Source: Heliocidaris tuberculata
Taxonomy: Eukaryota > Echinodermata > Echinoidea > Camarodonta > Echinometridae
Reading direction: 5' to 3'
Assembly: GCA_025618425.1 (NCBI GenBank)
Contig: CM046838.1
Span: forward strand, 5,205,715 to 5,269,714
DNA length: 64,000 nucleotides
Position numbers and translations under genes: made by a program. Shown piece after piece: positions 38,267-49,600 of this stretch. Under the pieces are notes generated by a model. It worked only from the letters and a program-made list of their open reading frames with translations. It had not been told where the DNA came from and searched no databases. Position 1 is the first letter of the stretch, and each line of letters begins with the position of its first letter.

Positions 38267-38813
38267 TTAACCCTTTCAAGACAATTGTCCACATTTTGTG
38301 GTTTGGCTCAATAACTCTTGATTCAGAGCTCCAAAAAAATACCAGATACATGAGTAGAAAGAGCAAAAATTTCTGCACACACTGTCCATTTTTGTTGCAT
38401 GACCATAATGCATTTGATGTCAGGAATTTTAAAAAGGAGAATAAGCTTTAAAATCCTTAAATTGGCAACACATCAAGAGATTCAAAATCATTGCTTTTTA
38501 TCCAAATTGGCAACTTTTTCAACTTTTCGACAAAGTTCCTAACCATGTATGTTGTTTTGAAAGGCATGACATTTTATTAGAACCATGTAGCATCCTGATG
38601 ACGATCAGAGCATACTGATTGAAACGTCGAGAACCACAGAGCTCTTAGCGGAGCTCACCAGCCCTTTTCAGGGCTCTTATTCCTTGAAAGAATTACATGG
38701 TGTAACCCTGAAAAACTAAACCTACAATAAAAGAAAAATGTTGTTATTGCCAATTTGAAGAACAAAATGTGATCAATTTAGCCCTTAAATAATTCCTGTC
38801 TCGAAAGGGTTAA
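38267..38813. mobile_element. piggyBac-like MITE, family C copy 1, with a nested insert
   Basis: TTAA at 38267-38270 and 38810-38813 bound a 539-bp body with ends CCCTTTCAAGACA and GAAAGGG, as in piggyBac-type elements. A second copy at 62831-63239 is 409 bp and matches end to end, except that this copy carries about 135 extra bp (about 38593-38728) after the shared CCATGTAGCA. The insert has two small hairpins (GAGCTC and AGCCC...GGGCT) and a CTGATGA...GAAAC motif discussed in the findings. Confidence 0.85.
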
Positions 38814-39671
38814 CACATCTAAAATTGAAGGATTTTATTTAAAGTATTTCTATAGCAAGAAATATACATGTATGTGTGTATGAGAACAGACTTGTATATC
38901 TTCAATTTGATAACACAAAAGGTCTGCATCATGTTTTGTTGTTACACGTGTCATGTATAGCGTACTTGTTTGTCTTATTTTTCTGTGGACAAAAAAAAAC
39001 AAGAACTTTCATTTGCAATATTCTGCCTGTTCTTCATTTACATGTGTGGGTCTCTCCTATTATACAGTATATACTTTACTGGAGGGTGATAATTATATAT
39101 CGAGTGTTTATTTCACAAGATGAGTATTCCTAAGCATAGAGAAAGATAAGAGAGTTTTATTGCAATTTATATAAATGTCATTGAAAAAGTAGGTGCATCA
39201 CAATGAACATGTATCCCCCATTGTACATGTACTTCAAGCTATTTATGCAAGCAGAGATGAGAAATTAGTTTTAATTGTAAACCCACCTCAGCATTCAGAG
39301 CAATGCAGTTGATTTGTTTAATGTGGGAATTAGGTACTAGAAATGTACTTTATTAAGCACATAAAAGAACTGTTATAGTTCAGAATGTACAGATCAGTTT
39401 ATGAAAAGTTAGGAACTGGACATGTTGAGTATAGCCTATACAAGTGTACATGTTAAGTCGATGAAGACAATGTCCCAAATGCTTTCAATTCTGTACATGA
39501 AAAAAAGCCTGGCATAACCTAGGTTTGTTCAACAACATGAAAATCATGCGGTGTGTACAATTCCTTATGTGATACATGTTTTATGATTTTATCGTAATGT
39601 CTGTTTTGTAAATGTCATTATTATCATGTATAATTATTGAAGAAAATTCTGTTTATCTGAAATACAATAAA

Positions 39672-42663
39672 TAGGCTTTGCTTCGTACACACAGAGATGG
39701 AAGATGTGAAGCATTTTCTTTTTGATGAGAAAGAGAGGAATAAAAGAAAAATTTGTTTGAACTCAATCTGGACAAGAATTTCTGAAGGTTTTATTTTTCT
39801 TAAAATGGGCAACATTAGTATTTTCTTCACTGGTACAATTTATTCAGAAAATTCATTTATATTCATTTATGTTAATGCTTATCTTCATTATAACAATTCC
39901 TGGAGTCAAGTCATCGCTGATTTTACGAACCAGCATATGAAGCCTCAGCACGCGAAAACACGTTTCTGAGGTACATGTAATCGTGTATAAAGACATTGTC
40001 TGTTTCAAATGCGAATACCTTACTTTTATTCAATCATCGTAGAATTGAACAGGTGATGAGAGTAGAATATTTTCTTTCATGTGCATTGGATATTTAAAAA
40101 AGAAACGCAGTATTTTGGGTTTATCCCTGCTAGAATTTGTATGCCGGTTCGTAAAATCAGCGACGAAATGCTACATGATATTGCAACAAAAATGGGCGGA
40201 GTATATGCATAAATTTTGCTTTTTTTCTTCACAAGCTTGAGATATATTTTTTAGGGCTTGGAATCAGCTAAACCACAAAATGTAGGCCTTGTTTTGAATG
40301 GATTTGCAAGAGAAATCTACAAACAAGGGGACAGAAAAATGGAACAGAGAGACAAATAGAAACTAATGTAACACAGAAAAAAACTAAATAGACAAAATAT
40401 TCAAGAGAGCCCTGGAGAGAGAGAGAGATTGTAATAAATATCACTTTATTGATGAAGCATACGTACACTACATGTTCCCAAATTTTGGGGCGGATGGCAG
40501 ATGACAATAACAATAAGCACCAATTAATGCCATGTCATATGGAACATAATGACTCTTTACACACTAAGACTGAGAGTGAGAGAGAGAGATAAATCAGAAG
40601 ACAGTACAGTAAACAAGCTGAAATAAAAGAAATAGATACATGTACTTGTAAGAAACTGCATTCAGCTTTCCAAGTATCTTCTACATGCACCTCTCCTGGA
40701 GACAGGATTATCATCACCTCTCAGTAGCAGCATTACACACACAACTAATACATAGCTACATACAGCTCTTTACATAAGAAAATATAGATCTCTTGCACAA
40801 AACTAAACATATTTTAAAAAGCCACAACGGTACTACCTCCATTTTACAAGGAAGCACTTCTCATTTCTATTTGTTATTGGATCCATTTGTTATTGCATTT
40901 GTTCCATACCTAAAGATATCAAATGTGCTATCACACATTTTCAATTGAACTGAAAGTGGTTATTTGTTCCATGTTTTTAATCTTTCAACCCTTGAAAATA
41001 TTTCTTGAATGTTTCAAACATTTTTTTTAGTAAATAAAGAGAAAAATTTGCCTCTTGTCAAATATGCACAGACAACAAGCTGAAAATATGTTTTGAGAAA
41101 CATTTCACTTAGATGACTCTCTTGTAATCTTGTTCATGATACTGTAAGAGTGATTTTATGTTAAAGGCAAATTACAAGGAGTAGTACCTTTAAATTTGAA
41201 GAAACAGTACCTAATAGAGTATAACTTATGTCTACAACATAAAATATGATACAACAAAGTACAAAGAGACATCTAAAATAAATACAACTGATACAAGAGC
41301 ACAGACATTACAATTGTACTGTGTATACTCTACAACTAAATAGTTCACATAATTCATAAGTCATTAACGACAAAAAACTAGCACAATGCAGGATGATACA
41401 TGTATCTAGTACAGGCTACTAAAGGACGACACATACATCTATAAAAGATCACGATTCACTGTGATAAAACATATTAAAACACAAATGTGTAAAGAACAAT
41501 CTAACAATCAAGTACTAGTATACTGTTATAAGCATTTACATGTACACATATGAGCAGAGTTTCACTATGGTAGCTGTCTCTTGCCTGCATATAAACTAAA
41601 CTTTTCAGTTTCTAAATTTTGCAAGCAAGTGAGGAAGGAAATATTTTTAGTTATCATGACATCAAATGTTCATATATAGTGTAATTCAAAGTTACTGACA
41701 TGTGTAAAGGGCATTTTACTTTGAGCATGATCATCTGGACTTGTTTTGTATCTTTAAAAAATTCAAATTACATACATATTCACTTTATTTGTTCATTATA
41801 AAACAATTCCAGCATACAGCTCATTACTAAAAGTTCAGTACGTCTTTAAAAATACAAGATATCTACATGTACAATATAGATAAAGGTTTTTTTTAAAAAA
41901 AGATTGTCTGGCAGTGTGGTTATAAAAAAAACATTAGCACCATAGTTTTAACAAAAGCAGTGTCACTGTTGGACAACACATGCAGCACCAAATCTTTAAA
42001 AAATATGCATGTATCCTGAATTACATGACCAAATTACAAAGATATCATAAAAATATATTTCCAAAATTTCTAAACAAAGGGGATATAAATCTTTATTCAA
42101 AGAATGCATATTAAGAACACGCACCACAAGATTTCTTTTAAGACCATGATTTGACCATTCTCAATACATTTGTCTCTTTAAAAAGTGTGTCACAAGAGTA
42201 TACTTGAAAAGGGTATAAAAATAGTAATACTTGAAATGGGAATGTATATTTTAGACACCATACAGGCACTTTTATGAGTTGCATATCAATCCTGAATGAC
42301 AGATAGAAAATAAAGAATTTATTCACATTTTTTGCATAATTCTCAAGGCACAGATTATGTAACCACCAAGACTTGGGATACGGTATGCTGACCTTGCCTG
42401 GTATTGCATAGATAAATATATTTGCATTATATTAAAGAGGTGCATATAGGCAACTGAATTATCAATTTTGAAATGAAAAAGATTTTCATATTGCATTAAC
42501 AAATGACTCAACCATGTGTGTTTAAATACAGAACATACAAACAAGCATGCTTTTTTTTAAAATCAAGCTGGTCTTCAGAAGGAAACAGCAGATCTCTTGA
42601 AAGATTAACAACATCATTCTTCCAATTTCATGAACGATGAATTTCTTTTACACAGCAAAGGAC
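39672..42663. other. intergenic or FREM1 3' untranslated sequence
   Basis: AT-rich DNA without recognisable genes. Short GA runs occur at about 40418-40430 and 40575-40590. Reverse-strand polyadenylation candidates (TTTATT on the + strand) are frequent, so the 3' end of the FREM1 transcript cannot be fixed from sequence. The 13-bp block ATTTTACGAACCAGCAT near 39920 reappears inverted near 40142-40158, so a diffuse inverted repeat may lie at about 39910-40165. Confidence 0.45.
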
Positions 42664-43044
42664 TTAAAGATAAAGGTGAGTTCTGGTCGTGAGATTGCAT
42701 TGTGAAAGAAACTGTCTCAAAGCAATTGGGAAAGGTTGATTATATAGCAATTAAGAATTGGTGTATGCTGTAAGGTTTTGGAAGCACAAAAATGATAAGA
42801 AATTGAATCAATCCTGCTGAGAGTCACATGTACTGCATACAGAAATATGTATATGGGACTAACACAAATGTTTGGCCCGAACATGTCAGCAGTTTCTTGT
42901 CATATTTTGAATGTGAGGGCATTTGAAGAGCAATCCTTTTCAGGGGACATTTCTACTGTGATAATCTTCCAAACTAACATAACAAAGAATGAGAAAGCTC
43001 ACAAATTATTTTGTACCTTTCCCAGAACTTGACCTTCCCTTTAA
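42664..43044. mobile_element. TTAA-flanked MITE, family B copy 2, 373 bp
   Basis: TTAA at 42664-42667 and 43041-43044. Ends AGATAAAGGTGAGTTCTGG and, in reverse complement, AGGGAAGGTCAAGTTCTGGG, so the inverted repeats are longer and clearer than in copy 1. It lies 440 bp beyond the FREM1 stop codon and could be part of its 3' UTR. Confidence 0.87.
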
Positions 43045-43484
43045 GGCCTATTTCCAGCTATCCCATAATGATAACTATAACTATATCTGCAATTAAACAG
43101 AGGCCCTAACATCTGTCTTAAACTGCTTTTGTATTTCTTAATTTTTTAAATTTCATTTTGAAAATGCACTTCACAAAAAATATCAAAATCGTCAACAAAA
43201 ATCTAATTTCTTAGAAAAATATATCACCAGCTGTTTGTTTTTATTAGTTATCCTACCATACATTTTTCTAGGATACTTCATCATCGTCCCAAATATTAAG
43301 TAATACATGTGTATCTTAATCAATACAGGCATAGTTATAGTTATCAGGTTCACTGGACTACGCCTTTACAATGAGTTTTGAAGACCGATGCATATCTGAA
43401 AGGATGAGAAATAAACTCTGGACTGACCAACCTGTAAAGGGGAGTCCCCTATCTAGGGATTTTCTCTACCACAGGATTCCCCCA

Positions 43485-43687
43485 TCATTCAGCATTCTTC
43501 ATACATACATAGCTCTTAGCAGTCAGATCACAGTCCTTATCAATCCATCGTAGCCTAGCTGTGATATAAGTACAGTCATAGCGATCACGACGGTTTGAAG
43601 TACGAGCAGAAGGAGACCATCTTGAGAAGGTGATAGGGTCTCCCGATACCCACTCCCACTGATCCTCAACTTGTTTGTCATTCAGAC
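43485..43687 (-). CDS. FREM1: FREM1 last coding exon: end of C-type lectin domain
   Basis: Encodes LNDKQVEDQWEWVSGDPITF, then YDCTYI, WIDKDCDL and YVCMKNAE before the stop at 43485-43487. The remaining three canonical Cys are present. The EPN or QPD triplet that positions calcium and sugar in many lectins is absent and the WND motif reads WID, so classical calcium-dependent sugar binding is doubtful. Acceptor TTTATTGCCAG precedes 43687. Confidence 0.93.
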
Positions 43688-46600
43688 CTGGCAATAAAAG
43701 TTGGTTTGTAAAACCATACATATATTACTACATACTCACTCTAACCATATTCATTCTTCTTCATATATTCAATAGCTTATCTTTTACAATACTGTTTCTG
43801 TTTAAATTCTCATGAAGGCTTCTCTTGTAAAAACAAGTTTTTTTACAACTGATGACACCATACCGAGACTGAATCAATCCATCAATCAATACATGAATAA
43901 ACAATTATTTCAAGCATTAGTAGCTTTATCAAAACTTCATTAAAATCATATTCTTTATCTTTTACACTATCAAACTGTGTTTACGCCTCCTTTTTAAAGT
44001 CAGATATTGCAGGATTACACAATATACATTTACTTATTCCTTAACACTCCAAAACACAATGACCCCATGAGGATCATGTTTCCCAGGCTAAGAAATGCTG
44101 CTTCTATCCCACTCAAGCCCATTCAATATCATACTAATTATTGGCATAAATATAATACAGAATTGTATATTTACCTATCCATGCAGTTTCTCCAATCAGT
44201 AAGTCACCAAGCCATTTCAACTCTCTCTTAGACAAGATGCTAGCCAAATTACCATTGTACCTATACCAAACAAAGAGGGAGACAGAGCGATGGACAGATA
44301 AAACAGAAGGCATAAGACAGGCAGAGTGAAAGAAAGTAAAACAATTCAAACAGAGATCAGCAAATAGGAAATGGACAATAAAATACATGTATAAATAAAT
44401 CCATTTTTTTTTCTTCAATTCACTCGTGTCAAATGTCAAAAATTCTCAAGAGATACTCATAACTATATATGAATAAATAACATTAATATACCCTTTAAGT
44501 ACAAATCATTTATGACATAATGAAAGCAAAGACATGGTTTGTTAACATTCCTTTTGGATTTTAGTTTACCCCCAATTAAAAAAAATGAAAAGATACAGAT
44601 ACATCTTCAAATACATTCAATCACCTGCAGAAGTCTCAAGTACCTACTGATAATATTCTGTATTTTATATGCTCTCGAGTGGTACACCTGCACATCCCAA
44701 TCAGTTATACCGGGAAGAGAGACCCCGAGGGTCACAGTGATTAAGTTCGCTTTTACCCTACCAGGCACAGGTGATGCTCAATCATTAATGATAATAATGA
44801 TAACAATAATATTTCAACTTGCTATCTTCATGTCCTCCGTAACTGATTATAATCTTTCATATTATTTTGTGGAATTATTCTTTGAGTTGTACAACTCGGT
44901 TCCATGACATTTGCTCCTGTGATAATTGCTCCGGTCTAACTTTGCCATGTTAATCCTAAACCTAAACCTAACCCTAACCCTAACCCTAACCCTAATCCTA
45001 ATCTTCACATTGTCCTGAACAAAAAACCAAATCATGACCTTGACCTTAACCTTTGACCTATTGAGATATGGACGGAGGAGCAAACGTCGCAGGAGCAAAT
45101 GTCGTGTCACCGTACAACTCACCTTTCTCTACATATCCTTTGAGCTTCATTCCATGACTGAGGGTGTCTGGATATTAGAAAACATCTGCTGTTATGGTAG
45201 CTCCAACCTACAAACACAAAAATAATATAAATGAGATCATGAAAAAATGACGGAAATTAAGGCAGATCATCTAGGCACATCATTAGTGCAATAATGAAAA
45301 TGTGGCAATGTGCAATATGTGCAATTATGTGCAATTTGAATGTGCAATTCTGAATGTTTCTTTCCTTAATGTGCAATTCTTTCTCAATTCTTTCCTTAAT
45401 GAATTCTTTCCTTAATGTGCAATTCTTTCCTTAATGTGCAATTCTTTCCTTAATGTGCAATTTTTCCTTAATGTGCAATTCTTTCCTTAATGAATTCTTT
45501 CCTTAATGTGCAATCATGTGCATTCTTTCCTCATTATTTTCTTTACATGTGCAATTCTTTCCTTAATGTGCAATTCTTTCCTTAATGTGCAATTCTTTCC
45601 TTAATGTGCAATTCTTTCCTTAATGTGCAATTCTTTCCTTAATGTGCAATTCTTTCCTTAATGTGCAATTCTTTCCTTAATGTGCAATTCTTTCCTTACA
45701 AATTCAGTACAACAAATTTTAAAAATGGAGAACATAAATCAAATTATCCACTACTCATTCTGAAAAATGGAAAATTAAAATGTTTTCAGCGAATTAATCC
45801 CACAGACTTTATCGAATTTCTAAAAGCAGTGTATATTTGTATTATGTTCGTTATCTCACATGGAATATCAACAAAACAAGCTTGTTTGATCAATAATAAA
45901 CACAATTATATTATATAAAACATCTTCCTATGACTTAATCACTCAGCCCTACCTCTCTCACACTGTCCATTATCATATGGAGTGTTTCCTCCTCTAACAA
46001 GCTGCGAGATATCAAACTCTACCCAGTAGGTGCCATCACATTTAGCCAAGCTACCAGAGTGTTCATCCTGTCGTATCTCTCCAGTGTTTGCCGAGGAGCA
46101 GGGGAAAGGAACCGTGGACTGAGCCCCTGGAGGGGGCTGGGTAAAGAATGACACAAGATACTGGTTTATTCTAGTCTTGTGAATGGGATGGGAAATACAT
46201 ACTCATTTTTTTTTTAAACAGTGTTTTTTCATTAAATTGAAATTCACATTTATTACCTTCGCATTATCGATACAATGTGATAAACATCGAGATCAATAAG
46301 TAAACAATTCGGAAAAAGAGGAGCTGAAAACCGGGAAAGCAAAGCTTGTGTTGGCCATTCTCATAACAAATAAAGACAAGTAAATGTAAGAAAATCATTA
46401 TATAACTATGATTCTTGCATCTTAATAATGTATTGATCATAGAAAAAAAAATACAGTAGATGGAGAAAAATTGGAAAGAAAGTTAGGCATTGGCGGAAAA
46501 GTCCATTTGAGTAACAAGTTATTAGATTGCATATATCTTCATGGCAAACTTTTTATACAGGCCACATGTTCATAGTGGTTACCTATACTGTATTGCTGAA

Positions 46601-49600
46601 CCTGTTGAGAAAGACCACCTGTCTATAATGGTCAGTTATCATGTTTCCCTTTGGGCCGTTATAAACAGATTTGACGGTACATGTCACAGAGGGGTCTATT
46701 CAAAAACAGTGAAATTAAAATCTTTCAGAAAAATCATAAAACAAATAATATTTCATAAGTTAGAAGGGCAGACTTTCACAGCATACTAGTACTTCAACAC
46801 ATCAGATTGCATTCATTTCAGCTACTAATACCTTTATTCCTTCTATCTTCCCAATTCATCAATGTTACCTGATTGCCTGTAGACACTTGTGTGTTGCCTT
46901 GTCCTAGAGGAAGCCGTCTAGGGTTCACAGAGGATGATGATCCACCACCTGAGGGCACTGCAGGGGTCAGTCTTGGTCTCTGTACCCCACGCACCACGGT
47001 GGGCAGAAAGACGTTGCTCAGCTCTGTCTGTGCACAAAGATGAAGATTCATGGCACTGTTTAATTTTTCTTTTCTGAGCATTTATTCTTCATAGAAAAAT
47101 CGCTGACAAGGATTACAAGAAGAGTTGCGTTGACAGATAAAATTTGTACACATTTACTACATATTTGAATTTAGGGGATCAGACATTTGCTTATTAGGGC
47201 TTTACTTTGTCAAAGATATAAGGGCTAGAGCTTGAATTGCAATTTCAACAATAGGTGAGATTCAGGGTTACAGTTACAGTTATTGCACTGGTTAGGAATT
47301 TGATTAATGTTAGACACTGACCATTCGGCAACTACTGTCACCATGTCATACGATTTGATCTGTTCTTACATCTGAAATATGAAATCCTGCCCTGCAGGAC
47401 CTAAATATACATACAAACATAGACTATATTTTTTGCAGGAAACTAGAATATCCCCAAAATGGGCTTCTACAGATTTCTCGTTACTACAAGTATGCATAAA
47501 GTTTTTTTGAACAAAGAGTTACATGTACTAGAATGGGGGACAGAACTTGACAAAATTAATGTCTGTGTTAAATATGTAAGAACGTAAATCAAACTTGATG
47601 AATTTACCTGGGGTGGTTGATCACCATCCAACTCTCCAGGCCGATTCTCTGCTAATACAATGGGTACAACTTGTGACTGACCACCACCACCCCCTACAGT
47701 AGCATGGTACAGTCCAACATCCCCATCAGACTGATGTTGAGGTTGGTCTGGTTCCACTACTCCCTGGGGTGGAGGGTAGGCTCCTGGACCCGGAGGGATA
47801 AATTGTTGCTCAAAACTTGTTGCTGAGCCAGGACTTGGAGGGTTCCCCAATGAGGCTGGTTGTCCTTGTGGGTATAGATTAGGGTTACCAATGGGATACT
47901 GATTGCCAAACTGATTTGGATTGAAGTTGGGATTAGGACCCTGCTGAGGCCTCTCAGCCCCCTGGGGTACTAGTCCATCCTCGCAGCAATTCTGGTCTGG
48001 TAGCGGCTCAACAACAACAGGTTGTGATCCATATGGATCACCATGATGAGTTCCATCTGAGCCGTCATAACCCACACCAAAGGGGTAACGGTACCAGGTT
48101 TCTTCCGCATAAGGATCCAATGGCTGCTGCTCAACCCTAGGCACTCCTGGTGGGTACTGCACAGGAGGTCCATCATTGATGGCTGGATCAGCATCAACCA
48201 GACTACCCTCAGCAAAGATTGGGTCACCTGCCCCAGGTTGGAATGGGTCGAGGTCTGGGTTATAAGGACCTGGTCCAGGACCTAGTCCACCACCTGGTCC
48301 AGCACCAGGGTTGTAATGACCTGGCCCAGATCCTGGTCCACCACCTGGTCCACCACCAGGATTGTATAGACCTGGACCTGCATCTGGATTATAAGGGTAT
48401 GGATGTGATGGTGGTATCCCTGGTACTGGGACTAGCTGATGATCCACTATTCCTGGCTGATCTACACAGCAACCTGGATTATCCACTTCAGGTCGGGCAT
48501 CTGTGGGGGTACTCTTGCATACACCTGTAAGAGAAAAAAATAGCAAAAGTAAATAACTTATTCATGTAAAACCACTATGAAACAGACTGTTTACACATGT
48601 ATAAATGATAAAACACTCAAATTTGATGTGACAAGTAGGGTTCGCTTTATATTTCAGCACATTTTGCATAATGAGAGTGACAAACAACTGAATAATATTG
48701 AATAATCATAATGCCTGTAATAATAGTTCACTACTGTATTGCCCAAATTACAATGAGGTCTCTATTGCCCTTTCAGCTAAATGGCAAGTTCAATGTATTT
48801 TGTTCCATACATTACTGCCTACACCAAAGATTTTAGCACAAGGAACACAAAATGACAAAATACCTTGGACTTGCCCAAATAAAGACAACTACAGTAATGA
48901 TGAAAGTTCAAACTTACCATTTCTAGCATCTTTGATGACCACTGTAACCCTGTTATACTCTCCAATCACTGCATTAACTGGATCAACAAGAGTCAATCTA
49001 AACCTCTCCCTTGTCTCTTCAAGATCATCCTCCATCAGAACTGCATCCCATGTCACCGTGGTAACCACGGGATCGAACTGGAGGAGCCTGGCCCTGCTAG
49101 GCTGGTAGTCAAGCCCGGTGGTGGCTGTCATGTCATCGAGGTCTAAGCTGACGAAGGAAGAGAGACGCTGGTTGCCAATCCTGATGACTGGTATGGATAG
49201 GGTGCCATCAGACTCACAAACCATGTATTGAGAGCGAGAGAACATCACCACAGACCAGTGCATAGAAAACCTGGGGGAGGGTAAGGATACTTACTTTTTA
49301 ACACATTAGTTTAAAGAGATAGCAACATTTACATGCATGCATGTTTTTCTTACTTAAGGATACTTATCTTTTGGACTTTTTAACAGAGAGACTATCAAAA
49401 ATCTATTGTCTTCATTGCATAAAAAAGTTCAGTCATTTGTTTGATTTGGACAACATGAAAAATATTAGTGTCAATATAAACGTAGAATAGTCATAATTAC
49501 GTTTGAATAAGTGATAAATGTACTGTTTTTATACAAGTTTACCTCTACATGTGGTCACTACAGCATGTATATATCTTCTGATACTTTACAAAGTACACCT

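Larger units (their letters stand above)
34576..39671 (+). other. RICTOR 3' untranslated region and downstream DNA
   Basis: No coding region is recognisable. Part of this is presumably the RICTOR 3' UTR, but its end is unknown. AATAAA candidates occur at about 37013-37018 and 39666-39671, with others possible. Several MITEs are listed separately (35056-35192, 35668-35840, 37343-37515, 37808-38199, 38271-38809). An imperfect inverted repeat rich in CGCGAAAT-type motifs lies at about 37140-37290. Confidence 0.5.

Noticed and set aside
38595..38630. A complete hammerhead ribozyme
   Set aside because: Only the CTGATGA-stem-GAAAC half is seen; no partner strand with a cleavage triplet was found nearby, and stem II needs a bulge.
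44940..45010. CCCTAA repeats as a true chromosome end or fusion point
   Set aside because: The tract is only about 45 bp and lies inside a MITE with intact ends and target duplication.
45297..45704. Regularly spaced repeats resembling a CRISPR array
   Set aside because: Units are adjacent without unique spacers, and this is an intron of an animal gene.
47970..48530. Alternative frames (85 and 103 codons) over the Pro/Gly-rich FREM1 exon
   Set aside because: They mirror the repetitive composition; the FREM1 frame alone joins the neighbouring exons in phase.
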